Source: Lentzea nigeriaca
GTDB taxonomy: Bacteria > Actinomycetota > Actinomycetes > Mycobacteriales > Pseudonocardiaceae
Reading direction: 5' to 3'
Assembly (NCBI RefSeq): GCF_016907955.1
Contig: NZ_JAFBCX010000001.1
Location: 1,364,001-1,428,000 of the forward strand
Length of the DNA stretch: 64,000 nucleotides
Made by a program: the position numbers and the translations under genes. Of the stretch, positions 8,168 to 16,881 are shown piece by piece; the first letter of the stretch is position 1; the number at the start of each line of letters is the position of its first letter. The notes below the pieces were generated by a model. That model searched no databases. It worked only from the letters and a program-made list of their open reading frames with translations, and was not told the origin of the DNA.

Positions 8168-11047
8168 CTATGTTGTCTCGCCCGCGCCCGACGGCCTGAT
8201 CGACTGCATTGCCGAACCAAGGCCATCGAGTTGCCGTCGTACACGCGCGGCGGCGTCGCCGCGGCCTTGTTGCCGGTACAGCTCCAGTGCCTCCTGCCAC
8301 GCCTTCCGAGCCTGGTCGTGTTGTCCGAGGGCAGCGTGAGGGTGGCCGAGGTGGTCGAGGGTGTCCGCGACCTCATAGGTGTTACCGAGGGAGCGGAATA
8401 TGGTGAGGGCCCGGTGGTAGCGCTTGACGGCCTTCCAGTGTTCGCCGGTGTGGTGGGCGATGAACCCAAGGCTGTCCAGGGCGGCAGCTTCGCCGTCGGG
8501 GTGGCGGTGGCGCCGGTGCAATGCGAGGGCACCACGACAGTGGTCGAGGGCGGTGTCGAACTCGCTCAGGCGTGCGGCGTACCAGCCGACGAGGTTGAGC
8601 GCGTCGGCTTCCCACTCCTGGTGGTCAAGGGTGCGGTAGAGGTCGAGGGCGTGTCGGGCGTGGTCCAGGGCCCGCCGGTCGTCTCCTCGTCGTTCCCAGG
8701 CCGCCGCGAGCGCCTGGTGCGTGTGCGCCTGCCCGGTGAGGTCGCGGTGGCGTTTGGCCAGGTCGATAGCTCGGTTCAGGTTGCAGGTGGCTTCCTCGTG
8801 AAGACCGAGCCGGGAACAAACCCGGCCGAGGAACCGGTGCGCGAGGCTGCGGGCGGCAGGGTCGGATAGGTGTGCGGCGGCGTCCACTGCGGCCCGCCAC
8901 GCGGCGAGCGCGTCGCGCAGGAGCGCTCGCCGGAGGTGGAAGGTGTCCAATGTCCGAGCAAGGTGCCAGACGACGTGGTGGCGGCTGAGGGCGACGGCGG
9001 CGCGTTGGGTGGCCAGGAGGGTGGCGTGCTCAACCTCCAGCCAGGCGATCGCGGCCGCAGCGTCAGGCAGCGGGTGCGGGTGGACCCCGGCTACGGGCGG
9101 GTCGGGGGCCTTCAAGAGGTGACGGTGAGGATCCAGGAGGCGGTCGGCGGCGTGGGCGGTGTGCAGGTGGAAGTCCATCACCCGTACGAGGGCCGTTTCC
9201 CGCAGGTCACCGGGCAGGTCGTGGGCGGTGGTCGTCGCGTAGGCCCGGATCAGGTCGTGCATCGCGTACCGGCCGTGCGGTCGCCGTTCGAGCAGGGATG
9301 CCTCCTCCAGCGCCGACAAGGCTTTGCGGGCGCGGGCCGGAGGTAGGCCGGTGAGGGCGATGACGGCGGGGAGGGTGGTGTCGGGGCCGGGGGCGATGCC
9401 CAGTAGCGCGAACACGGTGCGCTGCTCGTCGGTGAGCCGTCGCAGGGACCAGGACAGCACGGTGGGCAGGCTGGCGGCGGGGTCGCTGTCGTGGTCGAGC
9501 ACCTGCAGGCCCAGCTCGCGCAGCTCGCCCGCCACCTCGGCCAACGGCAGGCCGGGACGGGTGGCGGCGTTGCGGGCGGCGATGGACAGGGCCAGCGGGT
9601 AGCCGCCGCACAGCTCGACCAGCTCGTCCACCGCCGCGGGCTCGGCTGCGGCACGGCTGGCGCCCAGGCGTGCCGCCAGCAGGGCACGCGCCTCGGTGCG
9701 GTCGAGCACGTCGAGGGTCAGGTGGCGGGTGCCGTGCCGGTCGATCAGGGAGGCGAGCCTGGTGCGGCCGGTGACGAGCACGGTGCAGGTCGGCGAACCG
9801 GGCAGCAGCGGGACGATCTGGTCGGCGGTGGCGGCGTTGTCCAGCACGATCAGCATCCGCCGGCCCGCGACCAAGGTGCGGTACAGCGCGGCTTGCGCGT
9901 CCAGATCGGCCGGGATCCGGCCGGAGTCGATTCCCAGGGCGTCGAGGAATCCGCGCACCGCCACCTCGGAGGCCATCGGCTCTTGCGTGGGGCTGAACCC
10001 GCGCAGGTCCACGAACAGCTGCCCGTCGGCGAACCGGTCCAGGTGGTGGTGCGCCCACGCCAGGGCCAGCCACGTCTTGCCGGTCCCGCCGGCTCCTCCT
10101 ATCGCCGAGATCATCACCGTGGCGGAGGCTGGTGTCCCCGAACTGCTCCCACGCGGCAGCGGGTCCTCCTCCGGCTCGGTGGTCAGCGCCTGGTCCAGGC
10201 GAGCCAGTTCGGCGTCGCGGCCGGTGAACCACCGCGGCAGCGCGGGTAACTGCCGGGGCACCGGCTTCTCCATTTTCGTGGCTGTCCCGCGCATGATCGC
10301 TGCTGATGGTGGGGTGAGGGCTGGGTCGGTGTCGAGGATGCGCTGATGGAGGTCCTGTAGTGCGGTGCCGGGCTCGGTGCCGAGTTGCTCGATGAGTCGG
10401 GCGCGGAGTTGCCGGTAGTGGGCCAGCGCGTCGGTGGTGCGGCCGGCGCGGTGCAGGGCCAGCATGAACTGGGCGGCGACGCGTTCGTCCACGTCTTCCT
10501 GTTCCGCCAGCGCGAACAGTTCGGGCAGCACCTCGGTGTGCCGGCCGCAGCGCAACGCGACGTCGACGCGATCGAGCCTGGCGGCGATGCGTTCGCGCTC
10601 CAGGCCGGTGCGGACCGCGGCCAGCCACGGGGTGTCCAGCCCGGCGAACGGCTCACCCCGCCACAGCCCCGCCGCCTCCTCCAGCAGCGCCAGCGCCCGC
10701 GCGTCGTCGTCTGCACTGCTGGCCTGCCGCACGAGGCGGCGGAACCGGTGCAGGTCCACCGCCTCCGGATCCACCTCCAGCACGTACCCTCCGGCCCGCC
10801 GCACGACCGCGAGCTCACCCGCCAGCACCCGTCGTAGCCGCGACACGTAATTGCTGGCCACCGACCGGGCCTTGTAGGGCAACCGATCCGCCCACACACG
10901 GTTCAGCAGCTGCTCCATCGTGACGACCCGGTTCGCCTCCACCACCAGGACCGCCAACACACATGTCTGCCGCGCGTGACCAACCTGCACGAACCGGCCA
11001 TCGACCCACAGTTCGACCTGCCCGAGCACACGCAGCTCTGCCCCCAC
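8168..11047 (-). CDS. SARP-type regulator with NB-ARC and TPR domains
   Basis: A 959-residue AfsR/SARP-like activator. Residues 1-90 form the OmpR-like winged helix (LRVLGQVELWVDG ... VRRAGGYVLEVDP), residues 95-240 the bacterial transcriptional activation domain (RFRRLV ... LGTEPGTALQDLHQRIL), and residues 270-600 an NB-ARC ATPase with Walker A GGAGGTGKT (317-325), LIVLDN as Walker B and a CGGYPLALS GLPL-type motif. The C-terminal 300 residues hold TPR repeats. I chose the GTG at 11047, 8 bases after GGGAGG; the open frame upstream lacks homologous sequence. SARPs usually activate secondary-metabolite genes, but none adjoins here. Confidence 0.93.
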   Translation of the reverse strand: MGAELRVLGQVELWVDGRFVQVGHARQTCVLAVLVVEANRVVTMEQLLNRVWADRLPYKARSVASNYVSRLRRVLAGELAVVRRAGGYVLEVDPEAVDLHRFRRLVRQASSADDDARALALLEEAAGLWRGEPFAGLDTPWLAAVRTGLERERIAARLDRVDVALRCGRHTEVLPELFALAEQEDVDERVAAQFMLALHRAGRTTDALAHYRQLRARLIEQLGTEPGTALQDLHQRILDTDPALTPPSAAIMRGTATKMEKPVPRQLPALPRWFTGRDAELARLDQALTTEPEEDPLPRGSSSGTPASATVMISAIGGAGGTGKTWLALAWAHHHLDRFADGQLFVDLRGFSPTQEPMASEVAVRGFLDALGIDSGRIPADLDAQAALYRTLVAGRRMLIVLDNAATADQIVPLLPGSPTCTVLVTGRTRLASLIDRHGTRHLTLDVLDRTEARALLAARLGASRAAAEPAAVDELVELCGGYPLALSIAARNAATRPGLPLAEVAGELRELGLQVLDHDSDPAASLPTVLSWSLRRLTDEQRTVFALLGIAPGPDTTLPAVIALTGLPPARARKALSALEEASLLERRPHGRYAMHDLIRAYATTTAHDLPGDLRETALVRVMDFHLHTAHAADRLLDPHRHLLKAPDPPVAGVHPHPLPDAAAAIAWLEVEHATLLATQRAAVALSRHHVVWHLARTLDTFHLRRALLRDALAAWRAAVDAAAHLSDPAARSLAHRFLGRVCSRLGLHEEATCNLNRAIDLAKRHRDLTGQAHTHQALAAAWERRGDDRRALDHARHALDLYRTLDHQEWEADALNLVGWYAARLSEFDTALDHCRGALALHRRHRHPDGEAAALDSLGFIAHHTGEHWKAVKRYHRALTIFRSLGNTYEVADTLDHLGHPHAALGQHDQARKAWQEALELYRQQGRGDAAARVRRQLDGLGSAMQSIRPSGAGETT

Positions 11048-11228
11048 GATGCCCACCTCCCCGGCCCCTTTACTACTCCGCCCGCACACCGTCTTGCGAC
11101 GGCTGACCAGGCGATTGCCAAAACGTGGTGACGTCCCGGCGAATCGGGAGTCCACCGTCTTCGTCACGTCCGAATCAGCCGACGGGACCAACAGCAAGGA
11201 AGCCTGATCCACGGAGAGGAATCAGAGA

Positions 11229-11645
11229 ATGAAGCCGTCCCAAGTCAAGCTGTCCCGAGCCGCCGCGATCGGCGCTGCCGTACTGCTCGGCGTGGGAGGC
11301 ATGGCAGTCGCGCCCAGCGCCGCCTTTGCCTCGCCGCTCGACAGCTGCTCCGTCACGGCCTACCTGCCGCAGAAATCCGGAAACACCATCACATTCTCCG
11401 CCGTCGCGGCCTGCACCGGGCATCTCGCCGTTCACCAGTACGCGATCTCGCGCTACCGAAACGGTCGATATCAGGGCAACACGTCCATCCGCTGTGTCGA
11501 CACGATCGCCTGCTACGGCTCGACGACGCAGTCCGACGTGGACGGCAACCAGGAGTGGTGCACCGTGATCGAGGGATCTTCCTATATCCCAGGCGTTGGC
11601 GGCAGGCCGTTGGCGGCGAAGAAATGCGAGACCAACAGCTGGTAG
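11229..11645 (+). CDS. Small secreted Cys-containing protein
   Basis: 138 residues with a clear Sec signal peptide: basic start MKPSQVKLSR, hydrophobic AAAIGAAVLLGVGG, and an AFA-S cleavage site near residue 34. The mature part of about 104 residues has six cysteines (CSV, ACT, IRCV, IACYG, EWCT, KKCE), probably forming disulfides. No domain is recognised. GAGAGGAATCAGAGA precedes the ATG. It is divergent from the SARP regulator with 181 bases between starts and is followed by a strong hairpin terminator. Confidence 0.8.
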   Translation: MKPSQVKLSRAAAIGAAVLLGVGGMAVAPSAAFASPLDSCSVTAYLPQKSGNTITFSAVAACTGHLAVHQYAISRYRNGRYQGNTSIRCVDTIACYGSTTQSDVDGNQEWCTVIEGSSYIPGVGGRPLAAKKCETNSW

Positions 11646-11666
11646 CCGGGCGGAAGGACAGGTCGG

Positions 11667-11702
11667 GCGCGGGACCAGTTGGAGGGCGGCCTGGTCCCGC
11701 GC
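11667..11702 (+). terminator. Hairpin terminator after secreted protein gene
   Basis: A perfect 12-bp stem GCGCGGGACCAG with its complement around a 12-base loop, 21 bases after the stop codon. The remaining sequence to 11908 contains no gene I can support. Confidence 0.75.
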
Positions 11703-11908
11703 GAGGCGCAGTGCGATCCGGCGACGGCCTGGAGCTCGGATTCCCGGCCCTGGTGTCGTCGAGTGCGGCCAACACAAAGCCGACACGGCGAAAAACGGGG
11801 ACGGCTGGGGCGACGTGCGGTGGGCCGGGGCGACCGCCGGGGGTCCTTCGTCTACTGCGCCAGCGGATTCGACGCCCACTACTTCGCCTACCTCACGGAA
11901 AGGAACTC

Positions 11909-12379
11909 ATGACAAGGATCCGCAGCACATGCGCCACCACGGCGGTCGTGATCGCGGCTGCGGTGCTGTCCGCAGTGTCACCCGGCATCGCGCAGGCAGC
12001 ACCGTCCTGCAACAGCTTCACGACGTACGCCATCGATGGTGGGTACATGCGCGTACCCACCATCGGATGGGACACCGGCAACTACAACTGCGAACTGGGC
12101 AGGGGCAACTTCGGCGACGCCGTCCGGGTCGTGCAGGTGTCGATGCGGCGGTGCATGGGCCAGAACATCGCCGACGACCGCGACTACGGCCCGAAGACCG
12201 CGCAGGCCATGAAGAACGTCCAGACCACGCTCAACGCGTGGTACCACGAGAACATCGCGGTCGACGGCCGGTACGGCCCGCAGACCCGGCGGACCGGCTT
12301 CCCGTTCGCGGTGTTCCCCACCTTCACCACCTGGACGCCGCGAGAGGGCGGCTACTGCTACTACAAGATCGACCCGTGA
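11909..12379 (+). CDS. Secreted peptidoglycan-binding-like protein
   Basis: 156 residues. An N-terminal signal peptide (hydrophobic TAVVIAAAVLSAVSPGIAQA, cleavage after AQA about residue 30) is followed by a region of the PG_binding_1 type, with FGDAVRVVQ and YGPKTAQAMKNVQTTLNAW matching the repeated helix pattern and VDGRYGPQT its close. AAAGGAACTC precedes the ATG. It probably binds cell wall; no catalytic domain is attached. The C-terminus is rich in aromatic residues and ends in YCYYKIDP. It is a single gene ended by the terminator at 12472. Confidence 0.82.
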   Translation: MTRIRSTCATTAVVIAAAVLSAVSPGIAQAAPSCNSFTTYAIDGGYMRVPTIGWDTGNYNCELGRGNFGDAVRVVQVSMRRCMGQNIADDRDYGPKTAQAMKNVQTTLNAWYHENIAVDGRYGPQTRRTGFPFAVFPTFTTWTPREGGYCYYKIDP

Positions 12380-12471
12380 TCGGCTGATCCCGCTGGAAGC
12401 GCTTTCCCGGACGGGCGGACTGACGGCCCACAAGTACATCGGAGGCCCCGCCCGTCGGTGAGGCCATGCGG

Positions 12472-12502
12472 AGGGGCACCCCTGCTCGCTGGGGGTGCCC
12501 CT
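12472..12502 (+). terminator. Strong hairpin terminator
   Basis: An 11-bp perfect stem AGGGGCACCCC/GGGGTGCCCCT with a 9-base loop, about 90 bases after the secreted protein gene and at the end of the convergent transposase remnant. Confidence 0.75.
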
Positions 12503-12529
12503 TCAGATCTGCCCTTCAACGGCCGGTGC

Positions 12530-12860
12530 AACGCCGTATCATGATTAACTGCGGCGATGCTGGTGGCCTGAGCACGGAGGAATCGACGCCAGGAAGTGTG
12601 GGTGTCGCGGGTCGGCGTCGGCGGTATACGCAGGCGCCTGAGCACACGGCGGATGGTCACGCGGCCACTCGATACCCCAGCTTGAGTAGTTCGCCCTGAA
12701 TGCGGCGGTAGCCGCAGCTGGTGTTCTCCCGCGCCATCCGCTCGATCAACGCCACGGCGCTGTCATCGACCGGCGCGCCGGTCCGGTTTGGACAAGTCCA
12801 CTTCTTCGCGACCAGGTGTCGTTGCCACCGCAGCACGGCCCCTGGTGTCACCACTCGTCG
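12530..12860 (-). pseudogene. Decayed integrase-type (rve) transposase fragment
   Basis: The minus strand reads VVTPGAVLRWQRHLVAKKW, then a PNRTGAP segment and ARENTSCGYRRIQGELLKLGY, the conserved helix region ahead of the DDE core of IS481-like/integrase-core transposases. At about 12657 the frame ends in TGA, but the frame shifted by one continues as TIRRVLRRLRIPP and TSWRRFLRAQA, the normal next block; restoring one base would read VAASTIRR. Similarity fades near 12535, before the first catalytic Asp. Both ends are lost, so it is a dead fragment. Between it and 13312 nothing else is seen. Confidence 0.72.
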
Positions 12861-13312
12861 TCGCGCTCGGGCCGACCTGATCACGGAGGCGGGAGGGCCC
12901 AGGTTCCCCCGGCGCCTGATCGACCTCCAGCAGGGGGCAGCTTGCCGTCGGCCGGTGACAAGAACTCCCACCGGATCGAAGCGGGCTGGCACGGCTTGGG
13001 CGACCGGCTCCTGCGCTGATCGTCCACTGTGGTCTGACGGCCGGCATCGGCCGAGCAGCCCAGCCGGCGTCAGCCAGTCGGCGTGGTACTCCACCGCGTG
13101 GATCAAAGGCGGCACCTGAGCGCCCCTGTCACGTACCGTCCACCGTCGGATACCCTTTGTAAGCATTGGTCGGGCATACTGTGCTCACGCAGGGCACGCC
13201 GCCGGCCCGACCGCGACCTCGATCCGAGCCAACGCCAACCGGTCGGAAATCCGCCGCTTCCCACCCTTCGGCGCGTCGCGGGCACTTACTCGACGATTTC
13301 GAGAGGGGACGC

Positions 13313-14491
13313 GTGCGCAGATCATCACGGCTGAGACGCAAGCTGGTCACCGCGGCGGTGGCCGCGTTGCTGACAACGACCGGTCTTGCGTCGCCATCGG
13401 CTGCCGCGGCAGGACCTGTGGGCACCATGGGCGCCGGCAGCACCGACTTCAACGGTGACGGATTCGCAGACATGTCCATCCTGTACGACTATGGCGGCGG
13501 CGAGGCTGGGCTCTTCGTACTGCCTGGCAAACCAGTGATCGACGACGGTGTCACCAGAAGCCCGTACATGGTCTGGTCGGTACCGAGGGGGAACTTCTGG
13601 CCCAGTGCCATGAAGATCACCGCCGGGGACTTCAACGGCGACGGCCGGTCGGATGTGCTGGCCCTGTACGACTACGGCGGCGGCGAGGCCGGACTGTTCA
13701 TCTACCCCGGCACCTCCGCGCAGGGCAGCACGGCGGCCGAGCCGTACCTGGTCTGGTCGGCGCCGAGGGGGAACTTCTGGCCCAGCGTCATGAAGATCAC
13801 CGCCGGGGACTTCAACGGCGACGGCCTGTCGGACCTGCTGGCACTCTACGACTACGGCCGCGGCGAGGCCGGCCTCTTCGTGTTCCCTGGCACGACCGGC
13901 CGCTACCAGGGCGCGACCTCGCCCTATTTGGTCTGGCACGCCCCGCCGGGCAACTTCGAGGTCAGCCGAGCCACCCCGGCCGCCGGTGACTTCAACGGTG
14001 ACGGGCGAGCCGACCTGGTGGTCATGTACGACTACGGCAACAACGAGTACGCCCTGTGGGTGATGCAGGGGACGACCTCCCGACAACCTGACTCGGTGAA
14101 CCCGTACTGGTGCTGGCACAGTGCCGGCTGGACGTCCTTCCCCCGATACCAGCTCAACACCGGGGACATCAACGGTGACGGTCGATCCGATCTGGTGGTC
14201 GCGGTCGACAACGCCACCTGGTTCCTCTCCGGTACCGCGGGTTCCGGCGACAACGCGACCTGGCCCGGTCTCTACCTCACGGACGGGATTTCGCTCAACG
14301 ACAAGAAGATCACCGTAGGCGACTTCAACGGCAACGGAGCCGCGGATGTGATCACCTTGGTGGACAAGGGCAACGGGGTCGCCGAGGCGTGGGTGACGCC
14401 GGGTGGGGTACCTGCCCCCAGCCGGTACAAGCAGCGGGTCTGGCTGAGTGGTTCGGGCCAGTTCTGGCCCAGCGTCACCAAGGTGGCCTGA
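13313..14491 (+). CDS. Secreted FG-GAP/VCBS repeat protein
   Basis: 392 residues. After a basic, twin-arginine-containing N-terminus (RRSSRLRRK) and a hydrophobic signal (LVTAAVAALLTTTGLASPSAAAA) come six to seven FG-GAP-like repeats, each with a Ca2+-binding loop such as DFNGDGRSDVL. They should build a beta-propeller on the cell surface or outside. Repeats 2 and 3 are almost identical at DNA level. I chose the GTG at 13313 because GAGAGGGGAC lies just upstream and the signal peptide then starts correctly. Many actinomycete secreted lectin-like or enzyme-associated proteins carry this module; here no enzyme domain is attached. Confidence 0.88.
   Translation: MRRSSRLRRKLVTAAVAALLTTTGLASPSAAAAGPVGTMGAGSTDFNGDGFADMSILYDYGGGEAGLFVLPGKPVIDDGVTRSPYMVWSVPRGNFWPSAMKITAGDFNGDGRSDVLALYDYGGGEAGLFIYPGTSAQGSTAAEPYLVWSAPRGNFWPSVMKITAGDFNGDGLSDLLALYDYGRGEAGLFVFPGTTGRYQGATSPYLVWHAPPGNFEVSRATPAAGDFNGDGRADLVVMYDYGNNEYALWVMQGTTSRQPDSVNPYWCWHSAGWTSFPRYQLNTGDINGDGRSDLVVAVDNATWFLSGTAGSGDNATWPGLYLTDGISLNDKKITVGDFNGNGAADVITLVDKGNGVAEAWVTPGGVPAPSRYKQRVWLSGSGQFWPSVTKVA
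13567..13890 (+). repeat. 180-bp tandem repeat inside FG-GAP gene
   Basis: The segment from about 13567 recurs exactly 180 bases later (13747), with GAACTTCTGGCCCAG and CGCCGGGGACTTCAACGGCG conserved base for base; a third, diverged copy starts near 13927. One unit encodes one 60-residue propeller blade. Confidence 0.8.
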
Positions 14492-14495
14492 CCGT

Positions 14496-14536
14496 CGACC
14501 GGCTGGCCGCCCATCACGTTGGCGGCCAGCCGGTCG
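14496..14536 (+). terminator. Hairpin terminator after FG-GAP gene
   Basis: A perfect 16-bp stem starting CGACCGGCTGGCC, with a 9-base loop, begins 5 bases after the stop. It could work in both directions. Confidence 0.8.
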
Positions 14537-14750
14537 CGGTGATGTCCTCGTCGACCCTCACTCGTGGTTCAGCGCGCCGGACCAGAACATTGGCGGCGTA
14601 TCCGGTGTGGTGGTAATCAGCGGTGTCGATCCAGTTTGCCTGGCCTGGCCCATCGCGACGGACACAGGCGATTGCCCGCGCTCTGTGAGGCCTCAGTTGA
14701 GCATTGTGCGAGTCACGCGCGGCGGTGTACCAATACCTGTCTAGGTACGT
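14514..14750 (-). pseudogene. Possible C-terminal gene remnant
   Basis: On the minus strand the last 70 codons of an open frame show coding-like composition and read ...DGPGQANWIDTADYHHTG... The NW(I/L)DT element reminds me of the C-terminus of some DUF1214-type proteins, but I am not sure. No N-terminal part is present. The region 14537-14859 holds nothing else I can support. Confidence 0.22.
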
Positions 14751-14859
14751 CCATTGTGGATGGCCAGCACCGTCCGAAATAGACTTCCTGGGGCATTCTG
14801 GGGCATTTGACGTCGGGGCCCAATGAGACTCTATAGGGTCTGACCAGGCAAAACATGCC

Positions 14860-14901
14860 GATGGGGCCGCCTTCGGAAGATGTCCCGAAAACGGCCCCAT
14901 C
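14860..14901 (-). terminator. Hairpin terminator of kamA
   Basis: GATGGGGCCG and TTCGG pair with CCGAA and CGGCCCCATC, interrupted by a small internal loop. It lies 9 bases downstream of the kamA stop. Confidence 0.7.
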
Positions 14902-14909
14902 ACGGCCTG

Positions 14910-16292
14910 TCAGGTCTGGTCGGACCACCACTTCTGGCCGGCCTCGCCCAGGGTGGAGATCGGGTCGTAGTAGGGGTAGCGGCGGTCCAGCGCCTCCGGG
15001 TCTTCGAGTTCGATCCCGGTCCGGTAGTTCTTCGTCCAGTAGGAAATGCCCAGCTCACGGTCGTATTCGGCGAGCTGGTGCACCCACCTCTTGCCCACGT
15101 ACGGCACGTCGCACACGATGCGCGGCGTCGCGTAGCCGGGCAGGTAGCCCATGATCGCGTGCTGCAACTCCTGCGCCTCCCACACCGACACCCTCCAGTG
15201 CTCGGCGTTGGGGATCATGTCGCACATGTAGAAGTAGTACGGCAGGATGTTCGCTTCCCCTTGCAGCGCAAAGCAAAGGTCCAGCAGGTCGTCCGGTGTG
15301 GCGTTGACGCCCTTCATCAACACGCCCTGGTTGCGCACGTCCCGCACGCCGACCTCAAGAGCGGTCCGCGCCGCCTCGGCCACCAGGGGTGTCACCGACT
15401 GGGCGTGGTTCACGTGCGTGTGGATCGCCAGGTTCACGCCGCGGCGGGAGGCCGTGCGGGCGACGCGCTCCAGGCCCTCGACCACGCGCGGCTGGATCCA
15501 GTGCTGCGGCAGGCCGGCCAGGGCCTTGGTGGCCAGGCGGATGTCGCGGACGGTCTCGATGTCCAGCAGGCGCATCAGGAACGACTCGAGCTGGGGCCAC
15601 GGCACGTTCGCCACGTCGCCGCCGGAGACGACCACGTCGCGCACGCCAGGGGTCTTCTTCAGGTAGTCGATCATCTGGTCCTGGCGGTCGACCGGCTTCA
15701 GGGTGAGCTTGTGCTTGTCGATCAACGGCGTCGAGTTGCCGACCAGGTCCATGCGGGTGCAGTGGCCGCAGTACTGCGGGCAGGTCGACACCATCTCGGC
15801 GAGGACCTTGGTCGGGTAGCGGTGGGTCAGGCCCTCGACGACCCACATCTCGGCCTCGTGCAGCGAGTCGCGCTGCGAGTGCGGGTGCGACGGCCACCGC
15901 GGGTCGCGGTCGGAGCGCACCGGCAGCATGTAGCGGCGGACCGGGTCGGCCAGGAAGGCGTCCGTGAAGTCGGCCGGTGCCGCGTCCACCGCCATGGTGT
16001 TGAGCATCTGCGGCGGGATCAGCATCGACATCGTCGCGAAGTTCTCCTGGTCGGCGGCCAGGTCGTCGTAGAACTTCTCGCTCAGCAGGTCGCCGGTGAC
16101 CTTGCGGAGCTGCTTGACGTTCTTCACGCAGTTCACGCGCTGCCACTGGGCGTCGCGCCACTGCGCTTCGGTCACGTGCGCCCAGCCGGGGAAGCGGCGC
16201 CAGTCGGGTTCGACCAGCTCTCGGCGGACGTACGTGTACGGCTGGCGGTCCAGCCGCTCCAGCGCCGTGGGGGCGTCGTGCAGCGCAGTCAT
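14910..16292 (-). CDS. kamA: Radical SAM lysine 2,3-aminomutase
   Basis: 460 residues of the KamA/AblA family, which converts L-lysine to L-beta-lysine with S-adenosylmethionine, a [4Fe-4S] cluster and PLP. The radical-SAM motif CPQYCGHC (Cys171, Cys175, Cys178) and VVSGGDV (SAM contact) are clear. PRIVCDVPYVGK places Lys401 where the PLP lysine of the family lies. The gene stands alone on the minus strand. The same window carries kdd, kamD, kamE and kal (25.3-30.5 kb), so a catabolic role in lysine breakdown is likely. The family also contains glutamate and other 2,3-aminomutases, so the substrate is an inference. Confidence 0.88.
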   Translation of the reverse strand: MTALHDAPTALERLDRQPYTYVRRELVEPDWRRFPGWAHVTEAQWRDAQWQRVNCVKNVKQLRKVTGDLLSEKFYDDLAADQENFATMSMLIPPQMLNTMAVDAAPADFTDAFLADPVRRYMLPVRSDRDPRWPSHPHSQRDSLHEAEMWVVEGLTHRYPTKVLAEMVSTCPQYCGHCTRMDLVGNSTPLIDKHKLTLKPVDRQDQMIDYLKKTPGVRDVVVSGGDVANVPWPQLESFLMRLLDIETVRDIRLATKALAGLPQHWIQPRVVEGLERVARTASRRGVNLAIHTHVNHAQSVTPLVAEAARTALEVGVRDVRNQGVLMKGVNATPDDLLDLCFALQGEANILPYYFYMCDMIPNAEHWRVSVWEAQELQHAIMGYLPGYATPRIVCDVPYVGKRWVHQLAEYDRELGISYWTKNYRTGIELEDPEALDRRYPYYDPISTLGEAGQKWWSDQT

Positions 16293-16422
16293 CCGTACTC
16301 CTCAGCGTCGAGGTCGCGTAAAGATATCCTGTCATACCGCTAGCCTGCCGTAAATATTTCAGATCAACGCCTGGTGGAGGCGGGTGCGGGAGCAATCCGG
16401 CGGCCTTGTGCGTTGAGGGGAT

Positions 16423-16881
16423 ATGCCTGTCTTCGCCCTGGTGCTCGTGGGGATGTTCGCCGAGATCGCGGTCATGATCGCCGTTGGCAACGCCATCGGC
16501 GGGCTGTGGATGATCGCGTTGCTGCTGGTCGGCACCCTCGTCGGTCTGCAGCTCGTGCGCAGGCAGGGTGCGCAGACGATGGCCGCGTTCTCGCAGGCCG
16601 TGTGGAAGCGTCAGCAGCCGCACCAGGAGATGGCCGACGGCGTCCTCATCGCGGCGGCCGGTGCGTTGATCATGGTGCCGGGCTTCATCAGCGACGTGGC
16701 GGCGTTGTTCCTGCTGTTCCCGCCCACGCGCAGGCTCGTGAGCCGCCGGATCGCGCGCAAGGCCGAGGCGGCCGCGCTCAAGTTCGAGCACGAACGGCGC
16801 TTCGGGCCCGGTCAGGTCGTCGAGGGCGAAGTCGTCGACGTCGAGCCGGTGGTGATCACGGATCGGCGCGAGCTGACGTGA
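16423..16881 (+). CDS. fxsA: FxsA-family membrane protein
   Basis: 152 residues with the FxsA layout: two or three N-terminal membrane segments (residues 3-20, 24-44 and about 72-96), including the conserved GG..L..LL..T..G..L.R.Q.G pattern and the DG.LI..AG.L...PGF..D..... LL.PP.R motif. The soluble tail is acidic (VVEGEVVDVEP). In Escherichia coli FxsA relieves phage T7 exclusion by F-factor PifA; its housekeeping role is unknown. It is translationally coupled to the next GNAT gene by a GTGA overlap. Confidence 0.88.
   Translation: MPVFALVLVGMFAEIAVMIAVGNAIGGLWMIALLLVGTLVGLQLVRRQGAQTMAAFSQAVWKRQQPHQEMADGVLIAAAGALIMVPGFISDVAALFLLFPPTRRLVSRRIARKAEAAALKFEHERRFGPGQVVEGEVVDVEPVVITDRRELT

Noticed and set aside
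11646-11908. Short plus-strand frame ending in a FVYCASGFDAHYFAYL-like sequence
   Set aside because: No start, no signal peptide and poor coding bias; at most a tiny remnant of a secreted-protein gene, not enough to annotate.
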